A stretch of 64,000 nt of DNA from Asterella californica. Taxonomy: Eukaryota > Streptophyta > Marchantiopsida > Marchantiales > Aytoniaceae. The notes under the pieces are model-generated. The model was not told the DNA's origin, did no database searches, and saw only the letters and a list, made by a program, of their open reading frames with translations. The position numbers and the translations under genes are program-made. The number at the start of each line of letters is the position of its first letter. Positions within the stretch are counted from its first letter, which is position 1. The stretch covers positions 27,936,001-28,000,000 of the forward strand of contig JAYKYS010000005.1 of assembly GCA_036924285.1 (NCBI GenBank), in the 5' to 3' direction. Positions 45,928 to 56,639 of the stretch are shown here, in pieces.

Positions 45928-47412
45928 GAATTTACTTACACAGTTGAGTATAGGCCCGGAAGACAGCATGTTAATGCTGACTACCTATCCAGACTAGAGA
46001 CAGAACGACGAGAAGATGAAGTGGAAGACGAGTTTCCTGACGAGAAGTTGTTTTCAGTTTTCGCAGAGACACTTTCATCTGAGGGGGGGCGTACCGCCTG
46101 CTTCCCAGAAGACGAGACTAGATCTTTTGATCCTGTCTTTGCGACTTCCACAGAAGAGTCGATCTTCAAGGACTTGAGGAAGTTCTTGGAAGACCAACAG
46201 TATCTCGAGGGATTGGATGCGGAGCAGAAGGCTGTCTTCTTACACAAGGCAGGACCTTACGCCATCTTCTAGGGTATCCTGTTTCGAAAGGGACATGACG
46301 AGAAGCTGAGAAGATGTCTCGAGCCGTCAGAGATAAAATCAGTGATCACAGGTCTTCACTACGAAGATGCTGGGGGTCACTACGGGCTGAAAACCACAGT
46401 GAAGAAGATGCTAGACGCCGGATACTGGTGGCCAACTATGTATCGAGACACTTTTCAGGAGATCAGGAAGTGCGACGCATGCCAGAGGATGGGAAGACCG
46501 ACCGCTACAACAAGGTTGCCTCTTACTCCCATTCTTCCGCTTGCCCCGTTCGAAAAGTGGGGAATCGACTTTGTGGGTCCTATCGCCCCGGTGGCGAGAA
46601 GAACACGAGCAAGGTACATCTTAATAGCTACCGACTATGCCACCAAGATGGTGGAAGGCGAGGCCACAAGAAAGAACGATGCCGCACTAGTAGCAAGGTT
46701 CCTTTGGCATAACATCATTACTAGGTACGGATGTCCGCTGGAATTGGTATCAGATAGGGGTACTCATTTCTTAAATGAGACTATCTCCCTCCTGACCCAA
46801 TACTTCAGGATTAAGCATCGGAAGACGACGCCATACAACCCGAAAGCGAATGGGCTGACGGAGAAGTCGAACGGTCTTCTGTGTAACATCCTGAACAAGG
46901 TAATTGTTAACCATGCGTATGACTTGGACACGAAACTGCCATCTGTGTTGTGGACTTTCAAGATTTCACCTAAAGTCAAAACCCAGAAGACGCCTTTCTA
47001 CCTAACTTACGGCATGACACCCATTGTGCCCATTGAGTTAGAGGTCCCAACATACCGGTTAGCCGTATCCGAACGCATGGGAGAAGAAGAGAGCCAGGAG
47101 CAACGTCTTCTGAACTTCGTAGAGTTTGAAGAAGACAGGAATGCAACTTTGGAGAAGACGTACGAGGTGCAAGCGCAACGTAAGGTAAACTACGATAGCA
47201 AGTTGAGGAAGGTGACTGTTGTGGATGGGGACTTGGTGCTTCTCTACGACAACCGCCATATTAAGTTTCCCGGGAAACTTCATCTTCGCTGGATGGGACC
47301 TTACCGTGTCTTAGAGGTCTTCGACAATGGCTCCTTGCAGTTGGAAGAGTTGGACGGTACACTGATGACCACTCGTGTTAATGGGTGGCGCGTCAAGAAG
47401 TACTGGACGTAA
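45928..47412 (+). pseudogene. Gypsy RNase H tail and integrase
   Basis: The frame continues from the RNase H, with an acidic spacer and another TAG at about 46270. The integrase zinc region reads HYEDAGGHYGLKTTV with CDACQRMG. The catalytic core has Asp in KWGIDFVGPI, Asp in LVSDRGTHF and Glu in LTEKSNG, so the DDE triad is present. The C-terminal barrel has KVTVVDGDLVLLYDNRH and GPYRVLEV. It ends at WRVKKYWT without a chromodomain, so this element is not a chromovirus. 46342-47412 is open for 356 residues. Confidence 0.9.
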
Positions 47413-47454
47413 AACAGAAGTGCAGAAACCACTGATGTTTGCGGGGACGCAAAC

Positions 47455-48660
47455 ATTTGAGGGTGGGCGTATGTGGTGCCCACAAATTACAGGATGCACG
47501 AATTTTTGAAATGTTTTAGAATAATAACTTGTTTGTATAACTGAAGAAGCGTTGTTACTTAAGGTTACGTCTTCCTTAACAGGAAGATGATCTTAAGAGT
47601 TGTTTGTAATAAGAAGTTGACTTCTTCGGAAGACGACTGTCTTCGGAAGAGTGTCTTCTCGGTGGTGTCTTCGGAAGACGGAAGACGGCGGAAGATGAGA
47701 AGACGGCGGAAGACATCTGTCTTCCAGAAGACAGCGACCGCGAAGGACCAACCACGAGTTTTCGGATAAGACAGTAGGTGTACCTACTGGGGCGCACCGA
47801 ATAGGTAGGTAGGTCAGGAAGACACCCAAGGTCGAGAACCCCTAATCTGCGGGGAAGATGCGTGAGGAAGCACATTAGGCGCATTCAACTTCCCGCAGCA
47901 CAGCGCGCTTGAGAAGATCGATTGAGAGAGTGAGCTTCACGAGCTAGCATTGAGAGAAGAATCGAGTAAGACATCGAGGTAGGAGAGAACAAGTTGGCAG
48001 CTAGGCGAAGGGTGAAATCGAATCGCTAGAGCACAAACAGCAGAGAGAGCGAAGGCGTTTCTGTGGAGCTTCCGAGAAGTTGACAGTGGAGAGTGGCGAG
48101 TAGAAGCGAAGGAGAAATCAAGATGTGGATCGAAATTGACAGCAGGCGCGGTCGAGAGGAGTCGCATTGGAAGCTAGTACAAGAGCTAGAAGCGCGCGGA
48201 GGTCGAAGGAAACTCGGGGAGCCGAAGAAGACTGTAGAGGTTCTTTTCCCTGTTCTTTCCCCTTCCCACCTCTTCTCGCCATTGTCTGGTACTTCCCGCG
48301 CTTCCTTGATTGTGTGCAGGCAGCCTGATCGATCACCCCCACCCCCTATTCTTTCTATTTGAGACATTGGGCGCGGAAGCGCTGTCCAATTTCTGTCAAG
48401 ACATCTCCTTGCTTCTTCTCGAGCTCAATTCGAGCTTCCCTACTCCTAGTCTTCAAATTGGAGACCCCAACTATCAATTTCCCTACCCTACTACCTCTCT
48501 ACCCCCGAAACTTGGAACAGAAGACGATTCGGAAGATGGGAACATCTTCGGAAGACGCTTCTTAAACTTGACTGTCTTCGGAAGACCGTCTTCGGAAGTC
48601 GACAGAACACAATTCGTATCAAGAGTGGATTTGCTTTGCTTTTGTGTTTAGAGAGACTTG
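47455..48660 (+). mobile_element. Candidate LTR of the GAAGAC-rich gypsy family
   Basis: A polypurine-like TTGAGGGTGGGCG lies 45 bases after the integrase stop and is followed by TGTGGTGCCCAC at 47472, a good LTR start. The next ~1.2 kb is non-coding, with palindromic GTCTTCGGAAGAC words. The region ends near a TTGGTACGAATCC sequence at 48659 that could be a primer-binding site for an unusual tRNA. No second copy exists in the window to confirm the ends. Confidence 0.4.
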
Positions 48661-49490
48661 GTACGAATCCTGAGAGGTGTGATGAGTTGTTTTGTTATTT
48701 CGAGAAGTTGGAAGTCGGGAACTAGGCCTGTGCCTCCCGGTCTTCCAAGCTTCTCAACTCCCCATCTTCCTAGAGAGACTAGAAGACTGGAAGGCTGGCA
48801 AAATGAGCGAGAAGACGCGAGGGTCCATTCGGGTCTCTTCTGTCCGATCCATAGCAGCCGTTCCTTCTTCTTCCCGAACTTAGAAGAGAGTTGTGAGAAG
48901 TCTTGCTGGCAAAATCTGGAAGGAATGGTCGAGGGTCATGTCTTCTCATCATGCAGCAAGCTTCTTCTGAGTGCGTATGAGAGGTGAGAAGTCAGAAGAA
49001 CAGAGTGCAGTTGTCTTGAGTCTGTTGTGAGGATAGATTGCACGTAGGAAGACGAAGACAGGTGAGACCAGTGAAGGGAAGCCCGACTTCGGGAAGTCTT
49101 CCGAGAAAGACATTTAATCGGAAGCTGTCCCGAGTGTCTTCCCAGAGACCACTGTCACCGCAGGAGCCCGTAACCATCTTCTGAACCTTTCTTATACTCT
49201 ACTTCTCGCATATCTTGTATCTTCTGATAGGAAGTAGGATGTAATGCAAGGTGGGTTGTCTTCTTGGTAATCCATGCGAGGCCTTGCTTAGATAGGATTG
49301 TTTAGATATAGCTCGGAAGACGAGAGCTATCTAGGAAGTACTGTTAGAATCCCGGAAGACGGAGTAGCTGTCTTCTGGAAGACTAGTTTCGTCTTCTGAG
49401 AAGTAGAAGCTAGACTGTGGGCATTCGGGAAGGACTGAGCCTTCAGCTCATAGCAGGTGCTTGTGGTTTAGTGCAACAGATCTTCCAGGT
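48661..49490 (+). other. Leader region before the accessory ORF
   Basis: GAAGAC-rich non-coding sequence. The open frame at 48658-48987 lacks recognisable domains. If an LTR ends near 48.65 kb, this is the untranslated leader of a second element copy. Confidence 0.4.
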
Positions 49491-51808
49491 ATGTCGATGC
49501 ATCCGCGGGGCTTGGTGTTACCAGCGTCAGAATTGGCCGAGGCCACTCCTTTCCTCAAGGAGTTGGGTCTTGACTTCTTCTTGTGGGATTGGAACCTCGC
49601 AGATCAAGGGCTTCTGGAGGAAGTGTGGGCAGCGTTACCACCTCGTAACCGTGTACCTGCGAAGGCAGGGGTAGCTCGAGGAAGACCGTCTTCCTGGACT
49701 GAAGACTGGTGGCGTAAGGCGTTTCACAGGCCTGAGTCCGAGAACCGAGGATATTGGTACGAGAATAAGATCTTGCCTAGGATCGTGAGTTCGTAGCATG
49801 TGCCTGGGAGCACCACCTGCCTTTTCGTGGAAGACAAGCAGGGGAGGAACGGTTGGAAGATAGAATCTTACCGGGAGCCGAAGAAGCGCCTCGTGGCGAA
49901 GTTATTTCTGCATCTCTTTCCTAAGGGGAAAGCGCAGAAGACAAGGTACTTAGGCGATCAGGACGTGGAGTTCCTGGAATCAGTGTGGGATGACAGAGTA
50001 CCCATCTACTGGGGCGCGTACATCCACAACTACGTACAGACGGAGCTAGCATACTTGGGTACCCCGGCGGGAGGACACCTGACGCCCTTCCTCTACTACT
50101 TGTATGTAGCCATGGGGGATCTTAGGGAAGATCAGCTGGCAATGTATGGACCAACGGAGCGACAGGAGGTGAAGGAGGAGACCTCGGAAGACGATGACCG
50201 AGAGGCAGCAGCAACGCCCCCTCCCACTCTGATGCCCCAGCTGAGGCCCAGCTCTCACCAGAAGACGCTTTTGGTGAGAGAAGATGAGTCTAGTGGGTCG
50301 GAAGACGCCACACCACTGAGGAAGATGGGTCCCAGAAGTGTACCGAGGACACCCATCTCCCTCATTCACTCAAGATCGGAGTCCGACTCGAAAGAAGACC
50401 TGCTGAGTACCCGATCGGAGCAGAAGACTACTTCTGCAACGCCTGGGAGTCTTCCGAAGACTCCAGAAGACGAAGGATGGATGGGCGCTCCTGCTGCGAT
50501 GCGAGGAAGCGCAAAGAAGAGAGCCGCTCCTGCCATGAGGAGTCTTCCACCCCGGAAGATGAGAAGAGTAGCTTCTTCTCGTGCGCAGAAGATGAAGGCC
50601 GTAGTAGTGGAAGAGGCTTCCTTGCCTCTGGAAGACGAAGTCGACACCATGGAGCGAGTGGTGGAGATGGACTTGTCTTCCGTAGGAAGACGACTGGAGG
50701 AGTTCAGTGCCTACTTCCAGAAAGAGATCCAGCCAGCTATGGAGTTGCTGGAGAGGAGAGCGAGGGCACAGGAGAAGCCCTTACAACCTGGATTCGGCCT
50801 GCGCACCTTGCTGCGACAGGGGGAGGACCAGAAGAAGACGGAGTCTCTGGAAGCTAGCCTCCGCACTACGAAGAAGCTTGCAGCCAGGTACAAGGCGGAA
50901 GCAGCCGCTTCTGCCAAGGAGCTGGTATAGCTTCGGAAGAGCAACCAGGAGTTGCAAGCGCGGGTACAGCAGCGCAATCAGAAGGTCGTCCGAGTGCGGG
51001 AGAAGATCACCGCCCTCGCAGAAGAGCAGACCATATGGAAGACGCAGCGAGAAGTCGCGGAAGCGCGAGCTGCAGTTGAGAAGACGCAGAGGAAGCAGCA
51101 GAGGCTCGTGCGCAGAAGATGTTGGCACAGTCGGTGGAAGCGCTTCGGAAGAAGTTCAACTACACCGCGGGTAGGAAGTTACTTACCTTAGCTAGAGGAT
51201 GGGATAGCGAGTCCAGAGCGATGTTGGTGGAATGCCGGGAGAGTATGTTCAGGTACTTGGATAGACAGATAGAAGGAGTGAAGACACTTTATGGTCTTCC
51301 CTCGCTTCCGACACCTGCAACCGCATCTTCCCACGCTCCAGCACCATCGACTAGATCCGGAATGGAGAAGGAGGAGTTCGATCTTGCTGTGCATTTGGTG
51401 GTGACAGCGTTGGAAGACGAGAAGACTCCAGAAGACGCCTCGGAAGACAAGATGTCTTTTGGAAGACAGGAAGACGAGCCGTCTTCCCAGGTATTCAGCG
51501 TGGAGGAAGCGACTTCCTCGAATCCCCATGAGGTCCCCATGGTCCCTAGTCCCGCACTCGTGCCTCAGAAGACGGAAGAAGCACCGGTCGACTCCGCTTC
51601 CCAGAAGACGCTTATGTCTTCCGAAGCAGAAGCCGAAGCCGAGGAAGACGTAGCAACAGCGACAGCAGAGCCAGCAAGAGACGAAGAAGAGGAAGCCACC
51701 TCAGTGACACCCGAGGTAACTGCAGGGCTTTCTAGCTTATCAGAAGCCGCATTAGGAGCTCCGATAGGAGCAGATCAGGTAGAGATTGCCTCCGTGCAAT
51801 CTGAGTAG
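49491..51808 (+). pseudogene. Large accessory ORF with coiled coil, retroelement-associated, unidentified
   Basis: From the ATG at 49491 one frame runs to 51.09 kb with TAG stops at 49794 and 50928, then shifts by one base and ends at 51808, about 770 codons in all. Residues 1-~210 look globular, including LDFFLWDWNLADQGLLEEVW, WTEDWWRKAFHRPES and VPIYWGAYIHNYVQTELAYL. A long Ser/Asp/Glu/Pro-rich linker follows. A coiled coil begins around 50700 (LEEFSAYFQKEIQPAMELLE) and continues through heptad-like QELQARVQQRNQKVVRVREK. The C terminus is acidic. There is no zinc knuckle, protease or RT, so it is not a normal gag. It may be the extra ORF that some giant gypsy lineages carry before gag. The shared hexamer bias ties it to the upstream gag-pol. 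Function unknown. Confidence 0.6.
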
Positions 51809-53460
51809 TTAGTAACTTCATTTCCAAATATAGTAGAATCGAACATGCTATCTTAAGGATGGCAGTTTTCCCATGTAATATTAGTTAGGACACCATGTGA
51901 CAGCATAGGTAGCGTAGGAAGGACAAGGTGGATGACCAATTCGGGCAGGGGAACCGCTTGCATGTGAGGTGACAACCTCCTGTCAGCGCCTCTCTCTCCT
52001 GGTGGTCGCCTCCCCTGGTTCTCATGGCAGCAACATAAGTAGGATAGCAGCGTAGGAGAAAGGGCTATGCCAGTTCTGTAGAATTCTGTAGTAACTGAAC
52101 ATACACACCGATTCTACAGGCAGGTAGGCGAGACACATTAGAGCAGAGACAGTCTTAGCGCACTACACCCGTCGTTGGAAACATACGAATAGTCTTGGAA
52201 TATACCGGAGGGGTCTGCATACTCGCACCAGCAGTGGGTCGAAGATGTAGATAGAAGTAGTGGACAGTCTAGGAACAGGGAACGGCATCCTCGTGCAGTC
52301 CTGTTAGCTAGGTTGGTGTGTCGAGGAGTAGACGCAGGAAGTAGAGGGAGTGAGCTTCCCAATGCCATTGTGACTTCTTCTCGGGGAATAGATTGTGGAC
52401 TTGAGTGCAGAAGCTTTGTCCATGTCTTCTGGATGGTGGGTTCATTGAATTCGCTCCCAATTGTGCATGGGAAGTGTTCTTCTTGAGTGGCGGTGACTGT
52501 CAGCAGTTGTGGAAGTGTAGCTTGACTCGTTCAATAGAGCACTCGGGATCTACGTACGAACGGTCTTCTGGGTAAGGGATCCCAGAAGGCAGAGCAGTCA
52601 GAGCAGCGAAGTGAAGAAGAAAGAAGCCTTCTTCCCGCAACAGAAGACGACATCCTCGAGTAGAAGACGGTGCAACAGTACTCACGTTTGTTGTCTTCCT
52701 CCCCAAACTATTACAAGCAGGGATGGCTTGTTAGTCAGGATTCGGACTAGAAGCCTGTCGGAATCTTAATTTACTCTTTTCCTCTTGTTTTCTCTTGTTT
52801 GGCTTTTCTCATCTTCCCCCATCTTCTCCCATCTTCCCCATCTTCTTACCTTCTTCTAGTGAGTTTCCGATATTTCTATTGAGCTTCCGTGGAGGTGAAT
52901 GTCGTTGTAGTGCTGCAGAAAGACAACTTCCGTAGGCAGAAGTCTGGGAAGGCTACAGGGGGCATACACCCTGTGATTAATCTAACCCGTTGGAATGTGA
53001 GTGTGAGAATAAGGTGTAACGACCATTACTAGTCGACTTCTGCGAAGCAGGACAGCCTTCTGGAGGTGTGAGAAGACGAGTTGAACCCCCAGAAGATGAG
53101 AATCGCTTCGGGAAGACGGTATCGAGAAGACCGGAAGAAGCAATCTGGAAGTAGGAAGATCGTCTTCCCGAGCTTCTCTGTGAATAGTTGTGTGGTATTG
53201 TAATTGGTAGTTGTTTGTTTGGGCCCAGAGCACCATTTGGCGTGTCTGGAAGACGTGTTGTTTTGTGTGGTTTTGTTGGAAGACGGAGTTTCTAGACAAA
53301 ACCCGTGTGTTTGTGTGTTTGAGCAGATCCTAGAACTTAGAGCAGCGATTACTTACGTAAATCCTCTGTGGGAACGATATCTTGTATACTAAATGGGCAA
53401 AAGGAGTAATCCTGCGTCACTGCAGAGCGCAAACAGGTTCTAAGGCCTCAACCTGATGTC
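51809..53460. other. Non-coding tail of the GAAGAC-rich block
   Basis: No coding signal. Hexamer copies persist to about 53285. The junction to the chromovirus fragment lies between there and 53460. Confidence 0.45.
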
Positions 53461-53652
53461 GTGCAAGGCGAAGCAGAATATGAGGTGGAGTCCATTTTGC
53501 GATCTCGGCGTAAATCAAACCGGATGGAGTACTTGGTCAAATGGCGTGGTTACCATTTGAAGGAAGCAACTTGGGTGCCAGAGGAAGATCTCGCACATGC
53601 GAGCAAAGTATTAGACCTCTTCAAACGGCGACAAGGACAACAAGGGCGTTAG
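53461..53652 (+). pseudogene. Chromodomain from the end of a chromovirus integrase
   Basis: The frame encodes EYEVESILRSRRKSNRMEYL, VKWRGYHLKEATWVPEEDL and a helix HASKVLDLFKRRQGQQGR. This is a complete chromodomain with the aromatic residues of the methyl-lysine cage (Tyr, Trp, Trp). In chromoviruses it sits at the integrase C terminus and directs insertion to marked chromatin. No integrase core precedes it here, so the element is 5'-truncated. It lacks the hexamer bias of the upstream block and must come from another element. Confidence 0.88.
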
Positions 53653-54384
53653 CAAGATGAGGACATCTCCTTCCAGCGAGGAGTGAAGGAACGTCGAACC
53701 ATACGAGTAGCAACTTGAGGCGATTTGGGCCGATGGACTTTGTAGCTTTGTCTTGTATTTGGAAATAAAGATTTTGTTTCTGGAAATTTTGTCTAAGATA
53801 TTGGTAGTTCATGGCTATGACTAGTTCTGATCAGATGCCTAGGATGTTGTCAAGAGGAGGAACGAAGCACACTCAAAGGAAGGGAGCTGGTTTGGATAAG
53901 CATCTAAATCAAGACTAAGTCTTGATGTCAAGACTTAGGTTTGCCGTAGCGTTGGCAAAGCAAGTATGAACTTTCATACTTGTCTTGGGGCTTGGGGTGA
54001 TCTTGCTTTGCGGTTTTCTAACTGCAAAGTAAACTTAGTAGCGCGTCTAAGTCAAATGAGATTGCGACCGGAAAGTGAATTTCGGGGGACCTTGTAAGTA
54101 GGTGTGAATACTTATAGTTAGCAAGTTAGAGTCTTAAGTAGAATGTTTAGAAATTCTCAACTAGTTTTGTTTAGGGTAAGCCAAAAAGGTAAGGCTTTTC
54201 CCGAGACTAGTTGGAATTTTCTTAGTATTCTAGCGACAACTTAAGACTCAAGCCAAGAAGAGAATTGCGGGTTAGCTACCAGAATGCAATTCTAACGCCA
54301 AGGGGTTGGCTACCCATTTTGAACTTGGTGTTAACTTAAAGGATCATTGTTGATGAGGGCATCAACCTCCAAAGTGCGGGTGAG
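53653..54384 (+). other. Chromovirus 3' untranslated region with candidate polypurine tract
   Basis: Non-coding. It contains AATAAAGATTTTG near 53764 and short direct repeats (CAAGACTTAGG, AAGTATGAACTTTCATACTT). Immediately before the LTR-like repeat stands AAAGTGCGGGTGAG, a purine-rich run suited to prime second-strand synthesis. Confidence 0.5.
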
Positions 54385-55523
54385 TGTCGCGACCCTCATT
54401 CTCAAGATCGAGCGCAGACGCGAACAACAGAACTCTAGCGGACTTGCGCTAGGTTGTGAACGCTGCGAGTAGGACTTAACGGCTTGGCCGGGAAGTCGGG
54501 ATCAGATGAACCCTAAGTGGTTCTCTGAACCAAGGTTGGAACCTTGGGTTAGGACATAAGGGCCTACCCCAAGAGGACCCTCGACAAACGCTGACCTAAG
54601 GGGGCGAGTCTGGGAACGGACCGAAACATGAGTCTGAGACATAGGTCTGAGACGTGAGACCGAGACGTGGATCCGAGACGCAGACGGACCGTGGTTCGGA
54701 CGCTGGTCCGAACCACAGGGTTCGAGTCTGGGTCTGGACCACAGATTTCCGAAAAATGATTAAGTGTTGGAGCTCCAGGGACGTTTTAGGTCATGGACGG
54801 AGCTCCACGTAAGATCTCGAGGCGAGTGAAGTATCATTGGAAAGGTATCGTCGAGAGCTTTCCAGTGATATATAACACTCCTCAATCTGACCTCTGAGCT
54901 GGAAGTTATGGCCGAATCACAATCGGGTTGTGGTATAATTTTCAGGGACCAAAGAGGAGGGCGGGGCCGCCGATCCCCATAAGTATATATGAGGGGGGCT
55001 CGATGCCTTGGTGGGCCAGGACGAGTCACCTGACCCCAGGGTTCGGCGGGCGGACTCTGGGGGCATGAGGTGATGGTTGGGTCGATTCCAAGGCACGTTC
55101 TCGTCCAGACTTGGACGTCTGGACTTAGGAACGCTGTAAGGGCTGGAGCAAGACTAGGGAACGAGTCGGCGGGTTAGACCACCGTTCGAGAGCCTAGACC
55201 CAGACGGACATCACGGACGGTTGGGCCGCTAGGTGTGCTGGAGGCACCGTTTAGGACCCTGGACTTTATGGGAAGTCCGTCCCAAGTCATCTTGTGACTT
55301 GCTCATGTTTGGGACCGACCTAGGCGGGTCTAGGTCGGGACTTAGGGAATGCTGAGCTTGATGATTAGGGAGACGGTCCGGCTCCGGTCTGGACCAAACT
55401 GGGATAAGGTAAGTGGTGCATGGACGCTAACTTGTGATTGTGTTTGCAGGTAAGCGGTGAAAAGTTTACGACCTACTGAGTTAGAGCTTCCGTTGGCGCA
55501 ACAAGGCGGTAGGTGCACGAAAC
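54385..55523 (+). repeat. 1.1-kb LTR-like repeat, younger copy (probable chromovirus 3' LTR)
   Basis: It begins TGTCGCGACCCTCATTCTC and carries a TATA box (AAGTATATATGAGGGG) near 54980, as expected for an LTR promoter. It ends around GCACGAAAC. It is collinear with 20368-21481. It retains many CG dinucleotides that are TG or CA in the other copy. Position after the chromodomain and a purine-rich tract suggests it is the 3' LTR of that element. Confidence 0.75.
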
Positions 55524-56460
55524 TTCCGAGCTCGAAGAAGCCAACATCACTCTCATCTCTACAATCTCCTCTATATTCCGCAGTAACTGTTTTCTCTCGG
55601 ACACCATGACAATCACGAAAATGAAATAACCACTTCCGCAATGATAAACATTCAAACGTGAGTTGATCTCTAAACCCAAAAACACGCACAAGTGAACGTT
55701 GGTCGATAAACTTGGAATGCAGAGCTTGAAACTATCATTCAACCGATCATCGAACATACCTCCACACTGAACTCTCGACCACCGAACAGACCTCCACGCT
55801 GAACTTTTGCGAGAAGTCTTGTGCACTCTTTGTGAGAACTACTGTAGTACTTTTTTGAATTTTGAAATTGTGAAAGTACATACCACGTAAACATGTGACA
55901 CGTAGTACACGACAAATGAACATGATCATTAATCTACGGCCTAAACCGCCACGAGTAGGGCGACGAAATCCGTGGGCCATTTCTACGGTTACCTCCAGAT
56001 CAACCCACATCCAAACGATTGTTGTCCGGAACTCTACTCATGGAATAAACACTACGGCCACTAACTTTGACACCCCTTATAGGCTAGCTTGAAGGCTTGT
56101 TGGATGAAAGTAATGAATCCAAAGAATATCACATTTCTTAAGAAATACACGACATTTTCACTGGACATCTAAATAATAACATGTGTATGACTTTAAAGTC
56201 ATTCACAAACAAATCTTTTACAACATTTGGATCCAAAATAACTGTGTGTATAACAACTCCACCTTTACCGTAAACATGTAAGTTTTGTACATCATGAGAT
56301 CACATTATGAGAGTTCATCTTTTAGTTACCCAAATACAAACAGAGTAATATCTTAGGGTATAAAGCTAACATGAACATTATTCCAGTCACGATCTTCACA
56401 AACAATGGTCCATACAACTCAATAAGAATCATTTCAGAAATACAATCATAAGACCTAGAA
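55524..56460. other. Intergenic region, no supported gene
   Basis: Minus-strand open frames 55473-55826 and 55747-56010 lack recognisable features. The sequence becomes AT-rich beyond 56.1 kb. Confidence 0.4.
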
Positions 56461-56467
56461 TGGACGC

Positions 56468-56512
56468 ATGGCCTGGTTAAGGGAGCCCACCGGAGCCGTA
56501 GCGAAAGCGAAT
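56468..56512 (+). other. Nuclear insert of plastid 23S rRNA sequence (~45 bp)
   Basis: CTGGTTAAGGGAGCCCACCG and the following GAGCCGTAGCGAAAGCGA match the plastid 23S rRNA stretch that reads TTGGTTAAGGGAACCCACCG and GAGCCGTAGCGAAAGCGAGTC. Homology ends abruptly in AT-rich DNA on both sides, so this is a short fragment, not an rRNA gene. Confidence 0.82.
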
Positions 56513-56592
56513 TAATAATTTAATAATGAATTCAGTATGAACTCAAGAAGGCGCAAGTGTTTCAAACGAGAGAGTATTTTGTGAATCAATTC

Positions 56593-56637
56593 CTGGCAGG
56601 TGAATCAATTTTGTGAAAAAATTGATTCACCTGCCAG
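56593..56637. repeat. Perfect 20-bp inverted repeat with 5-base loop
   Basis: The left arm CTGGCAGGTGAATCAATTTT (56593-56612) is exactly complementary to 56618-56637. The word GTGAATCAATT also occurs just upstream at 56581, and the hairpin lies in AT-rich DNA, 80 bases from the plastid rRNA fragment. Confidence 0.9.
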
Positions 56638-56639
56638 TA

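Larger units (their letters stand above)
41607..47412 (+). mobile_element. Ty3/gypsy retrotransposon internal region (gag-pol), non-functional
   Basis: Domains follow the gypsy order: gag with three zinc knuckles, protease, RT, RNase H, integrase. The coding frame is interrupted by a few stops (at about 42214, 43985, 45927 and 46272) and by a one-base insertion in the RT near 45018. There is also a frame change between gag and protease at 43167-43180. The low number of lesions suggests relatively recent inactivation. The hexamer GAAGAC/GTCTTC is unusually dense throughout. Confidence 0.93.
41700..53300. repeat. GAAGAC/GTCTTC-saturated block
   Basis: The hexamer recurs far above expectation in coding and non-coding parts. 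In 47629-47732 alone I count ten copies on the two strands. In the ORF at 49.5-51.8 kb it is read in all three frames (as Glu-Asp, Lys-Thr and Arg-Arg) and in reverse (Ser-Ser, Val-Phe), so the bias is at DNA level. It fades below 41.6 kb and stops before the chromodomain fragment at 53.46 kb. Confidence 0.88.

Noticed and set aside
47576..48367. Minus- and plus-strand frames rich in Arg/Ser after the integrase
   Set aside because: Produced by the repeated GAAGAC/GTCTTC word read in different frames, not by a coding sequence.
56468..56512. An rRNA gene
   Set aside because: Only ~45 bases of 23S-like sequence are present; it is a transferred fragment.
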